Source of the DNA: Bacillota bacterium
GTDB taxonomy: Bacteria; Bacillota; Bacilli; Paenibacillales; Paenibacillaceae
NCBI GenBank assembly: GCA_023391635.1
Contig: JAEWAQ010000033.1
Location: 33,226-97,225 of the forward strand
DNA: 64,000 bases
Direction of reading: 5' to 3'
Part shown: positions 50,717 to 59,757 of the stretch, one piece after another
How positions within the stretch are numbered: the first letter of the stretch is position 1
Layout: every line of letters starts with the position of its first letter
Translations under genes and position numbers: made by a program
Notes under the pieces: model-generated
Seen by the model: only the letters and a program-made list of their open reading frames with translations
Databases searched by the model: none
Told to the model about the DNA's origin: nothing

Positions 50717-52246
50717 TTGAAATCTTCTGAAACTGTCGGGATTATCGATATCGGCTCCAACACGGTTCGTTTGGCCGTGTTTCAATCAACCGCCAGCGGA
50801 GCGTTTCGGCTCATCGACCAAGCGCGTCGGTCCGCGCGACTGGGACGCAGATTGACGGATGACAACCGACTGGACGATGATGCCGTCAAACTATTGACTG
50901 AAATGCTGAACCACTTTGCCAGCATCTGTCGCAAATACGATACCGCCGCGATTCGATGCGTCGCCACCGCCGCCTTGCGAGCCGCCGGCAATCGCGACGT
51001 CGTCGTCCGGGAGCTGCACGCCGCAACCGGCATCGCCGTCGAGATCCTGACCGGCGAAGAAGAGGCGCATTATGGCAGCGTCGCCGTGATGCGCACATTG
51101 CCTATAATAGACGGGTATGTCGTCGATATCGGAGGCGGCAGCACAGAAATCACGTTGATTCGCGGCCGCCGAATCATCGAATCCGTCTCGTTTCCCATCG
51201 GTTGCGTCAACCTGTCTGCCCAATATGAAGCCGATGGAACTCACGATCCCGATTCCGTGATTGAACGAGTCCGTCAGGATGTTCGGCGGTTGTTGTCTTC
51301 CTGCGCCTGGACTTCCGAGTTTCCGGGGTTGCCGCTGATCGGTCTTGGCGGCACCGTTCGAGCCTTCGCGAAGGTGATGCAGCGGTCGTCGGATTATCCG
51401 CTGACCCGACTGCACGGATTCGAGCAGTCGCCTGACCGCCTCGATGCATTGCTCAGGCAGCTTGCTTCCATGATGCCGAACGAGCGACGCAAGATTCCCG
51501 GTCTGTCGAAGGATCGGTCCGATGTGATCGTGCCCGGCATGGCCATCCTGAGCAGCGTCATTCGGCACATTAAGGCAGACAAGCTTGTTGTCAGCGGGAA
51601 CGGCATCCGCGAAGGATTGCTGTTCGAGACATTCATGCCCGATTTCCCAACCGACGACGGCAATCCGGTATTGGAGCATAGCATACGCAATCTGAACGCG
51701 TTGTACCCGACGGCTCCCCCGGATCATCTTGAACAGGTCAGCCGCCTTGCGCTTGTCCTCTTCGACAGCCTTGACGGCGCCAATCGCTGTTCCCGCAGCG
51801 CCCCCGCCTGGCTGAATGCCGCCGCTAGACTATACAAGATCGGGGCAGCCATCGACCTGAACGATTACGGGAACCATACGTTCTATATGCTCCTGCATAC
51901 GCACTGGAACGGGTTGTCGCATCGAGAAATCGTGCTGACGGCAGCCATCGCTTCTTACAATAGCGCAAATGCAAACCGACGCAAGCTAGCCCCGTACCGC
52001 TCTATCCTGCGTGACGGGGATATCGAAATGGCCGCGAAGGTCGGCGCCATTCTGCAGCTTGCGGCAGCGCTCGACCGAAGCGAATCCCAGGCAATCCGGG
52101 AATTGCGCGTGACCGTGTCCGGCAGCAAGCTTATGTTGATCGCGGATACCGATCTTCCTTTGAACATGGAATACATGGAGACCGAATCGCTGGCCAAGGA
52201 ATTCATGAAGGTGTGGGGCTTGACCCCTCGATTGTTGCCGCAGTAA
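50717..52246 (+). CDS. ppx: Exopolyphosphatase, Ppx/GppA family
   Basis: A 509-residue enzyme of the ASKHA fold that removes terminal phosphates from polyphosphate (or acts on pppGpp). Motifs: GIIDIGSNTVRLAVFQ (phosphate 1), VVDIGGGSTEITLIR (phosphate 2), GLGGTVRAFA, and an HD-like C-terminal domain. TTG start with GGAGGA 7 bases upstream. Divergent from citZ and convergent with ppk, overlapping its 3' end by 44 bases. Confidence 0.92.
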   Translation: MKSSETVGIIDIGSNTVRLAVFQSTASGAFRLIDQARRSARLGRRLTDDNRLDDDAVKLLTEMLNHFASICRKYDTAAIRCVATAALRAAGNRDVVVRELHAATGIAVEILTGEEEAHYGSVAVMRTLPIIDGYVVDIGGGSTEITLIRGRRIIESVSFPIGCVNLSAQYEADGTHDPDSVIERVRQDVRRLLSSCAWTSEFPGLPLIGLGGTVRAFAKVMQRSSDYPLTRLHGFEQSPDRLDALLRQLASMMPNERRKIPGLSKDRSDVIVPGMAILSSVIRHIKADKLVVSGNGIREGLLFETFMPDFPTDDGNPVLEHSIRNLNALYPTAPPDHLEQVSRLALVLFDSLDGANRCSRSAPAWLNAAARLYKIGAAIDLNDYGNHTFYMLLHTHWNGLSHREIVLTAAIASYNSANANRRKLAPYRSILRDGDIEMAAKVGAILQLAAALDRSESQAIRELRVTVSGSKLMLIADTDLPLNMEYMETESLAKEFMKVWGLTPRLLPQ

Positions 52247-54374
52247 ATCGGGCCGCGTTTTCCCGGCTCGCTCCTGCTGCGTCTCCGAACGTTTTCCACT
52301 GCCGGATATCCATGCACTCGAACTGGCTGCGCAGCGCCTTCGGGGACGATCCGACCCGCTCGTAGTTCCCTTTCGGCTGAAGCACGCGTGCTTTGACATC
52401 GTCTTGCCTGTTCAATTGAAGCAAGTTCATCAGCATGCGGCGCACCCCGCCGTCGTATACGGGACACATCACTTCCACACGGCGGGTCAAATTTCTCGTC
52501 ATCCAATCCGCGCTCGACAGATATACTTCCGGTTCTCCTCCCGCACACATCGCGAATATCCGCGAATGCTCCAGGAACCGGTCCACGATGCTGACGACCC
52601 GGATATTGTCGCTCAAGCCGGGAACGCCGGGCCGCAAGCAGCACACGCCCCGAACGATCAACTCGATTTTCACGCCCGCTTGAGATGCCTCGTACAGCTT
52701 GTCTATCATGTCTTGGTTGGACAACGAATTCAGCTTGGCCGTTATCCAGGCAGGCCGCTTCAGCTTCGCATTTGCGATCTCCCTGTCGATCAATTCGAAC
52801 AGCTTGGGCGCAAGTCCGACCGGCGCCACTGCGAAAGCCCGCCAGCCGTGCGGAGAAGAATATCCCGTCATTTCATTGAACAATGCCGAAGCGTCGGCGC
52901 CTATATCGGGATGGCTCGTAAACAGGCCGGCATCGGTATAACGCTTGGCCGTGCTTTCATTGTAATTGCCCGTGCCCACATGCACATACCGCCTCAAGCC
53001 CCCGGATTCCCTGCGGACAACCAACGTAATTTTGGCATGCGTCTTCAACCCGGCCAGCCCATATACGACATGGCAACCCGCCTTCTCCAGCTGGCGCGCC
53101 CAAGCGATATTGCGTTCTTCGTCAAACCGCGCCTTGATTTCCACGACAACCGTGACCTGCTTGCCCGATTCCGCCGCTTCCGTAAGCGCTTGAACGAGCA
53201 CGGAATGCGCATCCACCCGATACAGCGTCATCTTGATCGCGAGCACATCCGGATCGGCCGCAGAGGCAATCAGAAATTCGTTCACCGGACTGAACGATTC
53301 ATAAGGGTGGTACACCAGCACGTCCCGTTCGCGAATCACCGATAAAATATCGTCGTCCCCCGCGAGCTCCGCCGGGTAGACAGGCTCCATCTTCGGGTAG
53401 CGAAGATGATCGAATCCGCTCAGCATGCCGGCGAATTTGCCCAGGAAATTCATGTCCAGAGGCCCTTCGACTTCGAACAGCTCGTCATCGAACTCCAGTT
53501 CGTCCTTCAGCATCTCAAGCGCTGCCGGGTGCATGCCTTTCTCGATCTCCAACCGCACCGGCAAGCCCCTGCGCCGTCTGCGAAGCTCCTTCTCCAATTC
53601 CAGCAGCAGATCCTCGGCCTCGTCTTCATTGATCGTCAGGTCGGAATTGCGCGTGACGCGGAAAGCATGAACCGATTCCGTCGCATATCCGCTGAACAGC
53701 AGCCCGATATGCTGCTTGATCAGGTCTTCCAGGAGCACGTACGAGATTTTGCGGCTGTTTCGGTGGCTTGGAACAGGAATCGTACGAGGCAATATCGATG
53801 GGACCTGCACAATCGCGCAAAATGTCCGGTCATCCGTTCGCGAATGCGCGTCAAGCGATTGCAGCACGACGGCCAAATAAACTTCTCGGCTATGCACGAG
53901 CGGAAAGGGCCGACTGACGTCGACGGCCATCGGAGTCAGTACGGGATAAACGATTTCCTGAAAGTGAACCTTCAGAGATTCCCTCTGGGCCGGACTCAAA
54001 TCGTCATGGGCAACGATCGATACTCCTTCCCGCGACAGCAGCCGCATCAACTCCCGATAGGCACGGTATTGATCGCGTGAAAACCGGCCTAACCGCTTCA
54101 TGATGCGCTTGAGCAAGCCCTGCGGCGTATAGCCGGAGAAATCGGTTTTATTCAGGCCCGCCTTGCTCTGATCCTTTAATCCGGCCACGCGCACGCTGAT
54201 GAATTCATCCAGGTTGCTGGACGTAATCGCCAGAAATTGCAGCCTTTCCAGCAGCGGCGTCGAAGCATCCTCCGCTTCCTCCAGCACGCGCCTGTTGAAC
54301 TCGATCCAGCTTAAGTCCCTATTGAAATATTTGTTTCCGTTTCCTGCCGCTTGCAGATGCGATCCGCTCTTCAT
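52203..54374 (-). CDS. ppk: Polyphosphate kinase 1
   Basis: A 723-residue membrane-associated enzyme making polyphosphate from ATP. N-terminal domain YFNRDLSWIEFNRRVLEEA; catalytic histidines in GLKTHAKITLV and SRIFAMCAGGEPEVYLSSADWM (the latter family position usually reads H-S-R-I). The last about 35 residues (after FECMDIRQWK) look like an extension. It overlaps ppx tail to tail and has PhoP-box-like repeats upstream. Confidence 0.95.
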   Translation of the reverse strand: MKSGSHLQAAGNGNKYFNRDLSWIEFNRRVLEEAEDASTPLLERLQFLAITSSNLDEFISVRVAGLKDQSKAGLNKTDFSGYTPQGLLKRIMKRLGRFSRDQYRAYRELMRLLSREGVSIVAHDDLSPAQRESLKVHFQEIVYPVLTPMAVDVSRPFPLVHSREVYLAVVLQSLDAHSRTDDRTFCAIVQVPSILPRTIPVPSHRNSRKISYVLLEDLIKQHIGLLFSGYATESVHAFRVTRNSDLTINEDEAEDLLLELEKELRRRRRGLPVRLEIEKGMHPAALEMLKDELEFDDELFEVEGPLDMNFLGKFAGMLSGFDHLRYPKMEPVYPAELAGDDDILSVIRERDVLVYHPYESFSPVNEFLIASAADPDVLAIKMTLYRVDAHSVLVQALTEAAESGKQVTVVVEIKARFDEERNIAWARQLEKAGCHVVYGLAGLKTHAKITLVVRRESGGLRRYVHVGTGNYNESTAKRYTDAGLFTSHPDIGADASALFNEMTGYSSPHGWRAFAVAPVGLAPKLFELIDREIANAKLKRPAWITAKLNSLSNQDMIDKLYEASQAGVKIELIVRGVCCLRPGVPGLSDNIRVVSIVDRFLEHSRIFAMCAGGEPEVYLSSADWMTRNLTRRVEVMCPVYDGGVRRMLMNLLQLNRQDDVKARVLQPKGNYERVGSSPKALRSQFECMDIRQWKTFGDAAGASRENAARFTAATIEGSSPTPS

Positions 54375-54465
54375 TCCCGAATCCCCCGTTAGTCGCGAAT
54401 GATATTCTTTCTTGACATTCTACTTACAATTATCGTTGTCGAGCGTCAACGCAAGGACAAGAGAA

Positions 54466-54482
54466 TGTTAAGCGAATGTAAA
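54466..54482 (-). promoter_or_regulatory. PhoP box upstream of ppk
   Basis: On the minus strand TTTACA-TTCGC-TTAACA with 11-base spacing, about 92 bases before the ppk start. It suggests polyphosphate synthesis is under PhoP control. Confidence 0.75.
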
Positions 54483-54590
54483 AAAGACCGGCGCGTGCGC
54501 GACAGTCTTGGATCGGAGTTCGTGAGAACGCGTGCAAACCTAAAGCTGAGAACGAAAACCAGGCAATAAACGCTGGAACCGCGAATCGGA

Positions 54591-54995
54591 TTACCGACGC
54601 GGAGCGCCGAATCGAATCGTCCATTGACCGGTACGGATTTTACGTTCCAGCCATCCGTATAGCAGAAGCCGGTACATGCGCCGAGTGAACGGAATCAACA
54701 GGGTGATGCCAATAACGTCGGTCAGAAACCCCGGCAATATCAACAGCAGCCCGCCGCCCAGCACGCATAACCCGTCCAGTATAGCCCACCCGGGCATCTG
54801 CCCGGAGCCAAGCTGACGCAAGGTATCCGCCCACACTTTGCGCCCTTCCGATAGGGTCAGCCAGCCGCCGCAGACGGCGGTAAGCACGATCAGAACGAAG
54901 GTCGGCCAACCGCCGATCCAATGCGACACCATGATAATACCCCAAATTTCGGCAGCGCTAATCAGAAGCAAGAACGCAAACAGCCATCTGGACAT
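54591..54995 (-). CDS. fxsA: FxsA family membrane protein
   Basis: A 134-residue protein with about three helices (WLFAFLLLISAAEIWGIIM; WPTFVLIVLTAVCGGWLTL; ILDGLCVLGGGLLLILPGFL) and the FxsA signature GFLTDVIGITLLIP. The start at 54995 has GGGAGG. In Bacillus its counterpart YtzA/YtwI-region gene also lies near citZ and pyk. Role in cells is unclear; E. coli FxsA affects phage T7 exclusion. Confidence 0.88.
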   Translation of the reverse strand: MSRWLFAFLLLISAAEIWGIIMVSHWIGGWPTFVLIVLTAVCGGWLTLSEGRKVWADTLRQLGSGQMPGWAILDGLCVLGGGLLLILPGFLTDVIGITLLIPFTRRMYRLLLYGWLERKIRTGQWTIRFGAPRR

Positions 54996-55008
54996 GTAAC
55001 CGACCTCC

Positions 55009-55488
55009 CTAAGCTTGGGAATCAGCGTCTGGCAATCGATCTTGCATGGCTCGATACAGCTCCGGCGCTTCGCGGTCGATCCGCACCGGCTTCCAGGCGG
55101 CATTCACCCACACATGCCGGGTACTGCCGGCTACCAGCAAAGTGCCCGGCGGCTCGTCCGCACGGATGAACGAACCGTTGGGCGTTGCGATATCGCCCAT
55201 GACGACACGCGATTGGAAACGGACGCGGAGCGCCGACATTTCCGCGACATGCGTGCATACGGTGACCCAATCATCATATTGCGCAGGCTGCAGAAACTCC
55301 GCCTCCAGATGGGTGACGGGCAGCAGCAGACCCTTTTGCTCCAAATCACGATAGGAAATGCCGATGGACCGCACCCATTCCGTACGCCCGATCTCGAACC
55401 AATTCAAATAGTTGGCATGGTAAACGACCTTCATCTGATCGATCTCCTGATACCTTACCCGAAGCGCATGCAAATGCCAAGTTTTCAT
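55009..55488 (-). CDS. Acyl-CoA thioesterase, YbgC/4HBT family
   Basis: A 159-residue hotdog-fold thioesterase. RVRYQEIDQMKVVYHANYLNW holds the Asp/His catalytic region of the YbgC type (Asp17, with YHANY); GRTEWVRSIG follows. SD GAGGGGG. It is 13 bases upstream of fxsA and probably cotranscribed. Confidence 0.9.
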   Translation of the reverse strand: MKTWHLHALRVRYQEIDQMKVVYHANYLNWFEIGRTEWVRSIGISYRDLEQKGLLLPVTHLEAEFLQPAQYDDWVTVCTHVAEMSALRVRFQSRVVMGDIATPNGSFIRADEPPGTLLVAGSTRHVWVNAAWKPVRIDREAPELYRAMQDRLPDADSQA

Positions 55489-55571
55489 CCCGAAAGCCCC
55501 CTCGAGCCCTAAACATGCAGAAAACTGCCATGGGCGTCATGCCTTGGCAGTCCCTGTTCGTATCGCTAAAA

Positions 55572-57326
55572 TTACAGAACTTTGGCTTGTCCGGAATAAA
55601 TCAAGCCCTTCTCCGCGTACACGGTCACTTCCATGCCATCGTTCAGCAGTCCCGTGGCCTCGTTCACGCCGACGACGACCGGGATACCCAGGTTGAGCCC
55701 TACGACCGCCGCATGGCAGGTAATGCCGCCGCACTCCGTGATGACCGCTGCCGCCTGCTCGAACGCCGGCATATATTCTTTGTCCGTCGATGGCGCGACC
55801 AGAATGGCGCCGGGCTTCATCTTGCGTACGGCTTCCTCCGGCGAGTTCGCCATGACGACTTTGCCTGTGGCGCTAAGCGAGCCGATCCCTTGCCCCTGGG
55901 CGATCAATTCGCCGATGTTGTGAATCTTGATCAGGTTCGTCGTGCCCGAACGGCCGACTGGCACGCCAGCCGTAATGACGACGGTGTCGCCCAACCGAAC
56001 GATGCCGGACCGCATAGCGCCCTCGACGGCGATGTCGAACATCTCGTCCGTCGTCGTCGCCGGAACGCCGCTGACCGGATGCACGCCCCACACCAATTGA
56101 AGCCGGCGCAGCACTTGCTCGACAGGAGTCACGGCTACGATCGGCGCTTTCGGGCGGTACTTGGACACCATGCGGGCCGTATAGCCGCTCTCCGTCGACG
56201 TCACGATTGCCTTCGCGTCCAGATCCAGCGCGGAGTTGGCAACGGCTTGGCTGATCGCCTCCGTGACGGACGTTTGCGCCGCGCGCGCTTGCTTGACGAA
56301 TATTTCGCGATACGGCAGCGCCGCTTCGGTGCGTTCCGCGATGCGGGCCATCGTCTGCACGGACTCCATCGGATATTTGCCTGCGGCGGTCTCGCCGGAC
56401 AGCATGATCGCATCGGTGCCGTCGAAAATCGCGTTGGCCACGTCGGACGCTTCCGCACGGGTCGGACGCGGGTTGCGCTGCATCGAGTCGAGCATCTGGG
56501 TAGCCGTAATGACCGGCTTGCCTGCGCGGTTGCACTTTTCGATCATGCGCTTCTGCACGAGCGGCACTTCTTCCGCCGGGATCTCGACGCCGAGGTCGCC
56601 GCGCGCCACCATCAAGCCGTCGGACACTTCCAATATTTCGTCGAGGTTGTCCACACCTTGCTGATTCTCGATCTTGGAAATGATCTGAACGTGACGCGCA
56701 TCATGGCGTTCCAGCAATTCGCGGATTTCCAGCACGTCGCTCGCCCTGCGGACGAAGGAAGCGGCGATGAAATCGATGCCGTTCTCGATGCCGAATTTGA
56801 TGTCGCCGATATCCTTCTCGGTCAAGCCAGGCATGGAGATCGCGGCGCCGGGAACGTTCACGCCCTTCTTGCTCTTGATCGGACCATTGTTGATGATTTG
56901 GCATTTGATTTCCGTTCCGTTAATCTCGGTGACCGTCAAGCCGATCAGGCCATCGTCGATCAGAATACTCGCACCGACGGAAATATCGTTCGGCAAATTC
57001 GCGTACGTGACAGGAATGCGCTCCTTGTCGCCGAGAATTTCTTCGGTCGTCAGCGTGATGAATTCCCCTTGTACGAGCTCGATCGGCTCTTCCTTCAGCT
57101 TGCCCAGGCGAATTTCCGGTCCCTTCGTATCCAGCAGGATCGCAACGGTCTTGTTCAATTCCTTGCAAGCTTCGCGAATCGTGCGAATGCGTCTGCCGTG
57201 CTCCTCGAAGTCGCCATGGGAGAAATTCAGGCGAGCGACGTTCATCCCGGCCGTGATCAGTTTCTTCGTGTCTTCCAGCGATTCGCTGGAAGGTCCGATG
57301 GTGCATACGATTTTCGTTTTGCGCAT
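55572..57326 (-). CDS. pyk: Pyruvate kinase with C-terminal PEP-utiliser domain
   Basis: A 584-residue glycolytic enzyme converting PEP + ADP to pyruvate + ATP. Barrel motifs: MNVARLNFSHGD, IENQQGVDNLDEIL, MVARGDLGVEIP, ATQMLDSM. The extra C-terminal domain of Bacillus-type enzymes is present (about 480-584; GGITCHAAVVGLNLG). SD GGAGGA. It follows accA by 117 bases; pfkA, usual here in Bacillus, is absent. Confidence 0.97.
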   Translation of the reverse strand: MRKTKIVCTIGPSSESLEDTKKLITAGMNVARLNFSHGDFEEHGRRIRTIREACKELNKTVAILLDTKGPEIRLGKLKEEPIELVQGEFITLTTEEILGDKERIPVTYANLPNDISVGASILIDDGLIGLTVTEINGTEIKCQIINNGPIKSKKGVNVPGAAISMPGLTEKDIGDIKFGIENGIDFIAASFVRRASDVLEIRELLERHDARHVQIISKIENQQGVDNLDEILEVSDGLMVARGDLGVEIPAEEVPLVQKRMIEKCNRAGKPVITATQMLDSMQRNPRPTRAEASDVANAIFDGTDAIMLSGETAAGKYPMESVQTMARIAERTEAALPYREIFVKQARAAQTSVTEAISQAVANSALDLDAKAIVTSTESGYTARMVSKYRPKAPIVAVTPVEQVLRRLQLVWGVHPVSGVPATTTDEMFDIAVEGAMRSGIVRLGDTVVITAGVPVGRSGTTNLIKIHNIGELIAQGQGIGSLSATGKVVMANSPEEAVRKMKPGAILVAPSTDKEYMPAFEQAAAVITECGGITCHAAVVGLNLGIPVVVGVNEATGLLNDGMEVTVYAEKGLIYSGQAKVL

Positions 57327-57443
57327 AATTTTTCTTCCTCCGTTTTTCTCGAGCCTGAACAAACCCGAAAACTACCATACACGATCCCCCTTGAAAAGTA
57401 CAGAACTTCAAAGGAAGAAATCATTGATGGCAGTTTCAGGATG

Positions 57444-58448
57444 CTATGGTTGCAATTCCGTTTCCGAAGCCGCTTCGACCGGCGGCAATTGTTGCTGCTG
57501 AGCGAACACGCCGACGCGGCGGAACTTCAGATAACGGTCCTCGATCAATTGTTCAGCCGACATGGCTTGCAATTCCTGCAGGTGCCGCCAGACTACGTCG
57601 CGGATCGCCTCCGCTTGCATCGCCGGATCGCGATGCGCGCCGCCTTGCGGCTCCGGTACGATCTCTTCGATGACGCCGAATCCGAGCAAGTCGCCGGCCG
57701 TAATCTTCATCGCCTCCGCGGCCTCGTCGGCTTTGGAAGCGTCCTTCCACAAAATGGAGGCCGCGCCATTGGGAGAAATGACCGAATAGATCGCGTTCTC
57801 CAGCATAAGCACACGATTGCCTACTCCGAGTGCCAGAGCCCCCCCGCTGCCGCCTTCGCCGATCACGACGCAAATAATCGGTACGCCGAACGTGGCCATC
57901 TCCATCAGGTTGCGGGCAATCGCTTCCGACACGTTGCGCTCTTCGGCCGTATTGCCGGGATAGGCACCCTTGGTGTCAATCAGCGTAATGATCGGCCGGC
58001 CGAACTTGTTCGCCTGGCGCATGAACCGCAGCGCCTTGCGAAATCCTTCCGGATGCGGGCTGCCGAAAAACCGCTGGATGTTGTCCTTCGTATCTTTGCC
58101 CCGCTGGTGACCGACGACGGTGACGGGTACGCCGTTCAGCTTGGCCAGACCGCCGACGATCGCCAGATCGTCCGCGAACATCCGATCGCCATGCAATTCG
58201 ATAAAATCAGTAAAGATCAGCGGAATGTAATCCAGCGTCGTCGGCCGCACGTGGTGACGAGCCAGATGCATCTTCTGCGAAGGGCTCAGGTTGCCGTAGA
58301 TTTCCTGCTCGAGCTCCTGGTAGCGGACCTCAAGGCGGCCGATCTCATCGGTAAAATCAATCTCTCGCTCCGAACCGAACTTCTTCAGTTCGTCGATCTT
58401 CTTGCGGAGCTCGGCGAGCGGCTTCTCGAAAGGGAGTTCACTGGACAT
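57444..58448 (-). CDS. accA: Acetyl-CoA carboxylase carboxyltransferase subunit alpha
   Basis: A 334-residue subunit that transfers the carboxyl group from biotin to acetyl-CoA, first step of fatty acid synthesis. Motifs: RHHVRPTTLDYIPLIF, GDRMFADDLAIVGG, LIDTKGAYPGNTAEE, GEGGSGGALALGVGN. It overlaps accD by 11 bases. Confidence 0.97.
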   Translation of the reverse strand: MSSELPFEKPLAELRKKIDELKKFGSEREIDFTDEIGRLEVRYQELEQEIYGNLSPSQKMHLARHHVRPTTLDYIPLIFTDFIELHGDRMFADDLAIVGGLAKLNGVPVTVVGHQRGKDTKDNIQRFFGSPHPEGFRKALRFMRQANKFGRPIITLIDTKGAYPGNTAEERNVSEAIARNLMEMATFGVPIICVVIGEGGSGGALALGVGNRVLMLENAIYSVISPNGAASILWKDASKADEAAEAMKITAGDLLGFGVIEEIVPEPQGGAHRDPAMQAEAIRDVVWRHLQELQAMSAEQLIEDRYLKFRRVGVFAQQQQLPPVEAASETELQP

Positions 58449-59319
58449 TCGCCTGCTCCCCCTTCCCTGCGTGCATGTCGAGCAGCTTCGCCAAGAACGC
58501 CTTCATATCTTTGCGATGAACGACTTTGTCCAGTTGGCCATGCTGCAGATTGAATTCCGCCGTCTGGAAATTGTCCGGCAGCTTCTGGCGAATCGTCTGC
58601 TCGATGACGATGCGTCCGGCAAAACCGACGATCGCGCCGGGTTCGGCCAATATGTAGTCGCCCAAGCTGGCGAAGCTGGCGGATACGCCGCCAAGCGTCG
58701 GATCGGTGAATACGGAGATGAACAGGCCGCCCTGCTCCTGGAACCGGGCAAGCGCGCTGCTCGTCTTGGCCATCTGCATCAGGCTCAGGATGCCTTCCTG
58801 CATTCTCGCTCCGCCGGATGTCGAGAACATGACGAGCGGAAGCCGCTTCTCGGTAGCCGTCTCGATGGCGCACGTTACCTTCTCCCCGACGACCGAGCCC
58901 ATGCTGCCGCTGAAGAAATCGAAGCTCATGATCCCGATGACGACGGGAAATCCGCCGATCTCCCCTTCTCCGGTGACGACGGAATCCTTCAAAGAAGAAG
59001 CCAGCTTCTGCTGCTCCAGCTTCTTGGAATAGCCCGTAAACCCGAGCGGATCCTCGGAGACCATATCCGCATCCATTTCCTGAAAGGTAGCTTCATCGAT
59101 CGTCATCGCCAGACGCTCCATCGCGTTCAGGCGAAAATGATGACTGCAAGCCGGACACACCTTCAAATTTTTCTCCAGTTCCTTGCTGAACTGGATCGCG
59201 CCGCATTTCGGGCACTTATTCATGAGTCCTTCCGGGATTTCGCGCTTTGGGCGTTCCGCGTTCACGCGTTCGGAAGGGATGACCGCGTACTTCTTCTTTT
59301 GAAACAAATCCTTGAACAC
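58438..59319 (-). CDS. accD: Acetyl-CoA carboxylase carboxyltransferase subunit beta
   Basis: A 293-residue partner of AccA. A zinc ribbon (CPKC near 35 and CPAC near 54) precedes the crotonase-like fold (MSFDFFSGSMGSVVGEK; STSGGARMQEG; PTLGGVSASFASLGD). GTG start with GAGGTG upstream. Confidence 0.97.
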   Translation of the reverse strand: MFKDLFQKKKYAVIPSERVNAERPKREIPEGLMNKCPKCGAIQFSKELEKNLKVCPACSHHFRLNAMERLAMTIDEATFQEMDADMVSEDPLGFTGYSKKLEQQKLASSLKDSVVTGEGEIGGFPVVIGIMSFDFFSGSMGSVVGEKVTCAIETATEKRLPLVMFSTSGGARMQEGILSLMQMAKTSSALARFQEQGGLFISVFTDPTLGGVSASFASLGDYILAEPGAIVGFAGRIVIEQTIRQKLPDNFQTAEFNLQHGQLDKVVHRKDMKAFLAKLLDMHAGKGEQANVQ

Positions 59320-59419
59320 AGCGACACCTCACAAGACGCAAAAATGGCGGTCCGTTCCGGACAGGGAAGCGGTCCGCGGTGTTCAGGCTAGCGGGAATAA
59401 GGTCGAATGGCCATTGTCA

Positions 59420-59614
59420 TCAGGATGATGAGGTCAGGATGCTGCCGAGCACTTCCTGAACTTCGCGAACTTCGCCGGAGGGAACCAATATTTCGTACTG
59501 CGGTTTCGTCAGATTGATGGGGCGTACCCGCACGAGAAAACCTTGTTCGGTCAGGCGCTTCTGAATCCGCTCGGCAATCTTCGCGGTCGGCGCAATATAG
59601 ATGACCGTCCACAT
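59420..59614 (-). CDS. Small conserved protein between accD and dnaE
   Basis: A 64-residue protein, MWTVIYIAPTAKIAERIQKR followed by LTEQGFLVRVRPINLTKP and YEILVPSGEVREVQEVLGSI. It looks like a small ferredoxin-like alpha/beta domain; relatives sit in the same place in paenibacilli as far as I recall. No function assigned. GGGGG lies about 9 bases before the ATG at 59614. Confidence 0.75.
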   Translation of the reverse strand: MWTVIYIAPTAKIAERIQKRLTEQGFLVRVRPINLTKPQYEILVPSGEVREVQEVLGSILTSSS

Positions 59615-59757
59615 GAAGCGAACCCCCATTTGGTCTAGTCTAAGCTTACATAGTAAAAATAAATAAACTAACGCAATAACGGAATCATAGCACATCCGCC
59701 GCAGGACTAGCAACCAAACCGCTCGTCTTCGGCCGTGCCCAAGCGGGAATGCGGTCG

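Noticed and set aside
55515..58553. A 1012-codon plus-strand open frame
   Set aside because: Antisense to pyk and accA; no recognisable domain and Arg/His-rich composition. Treated as a shadow frame.
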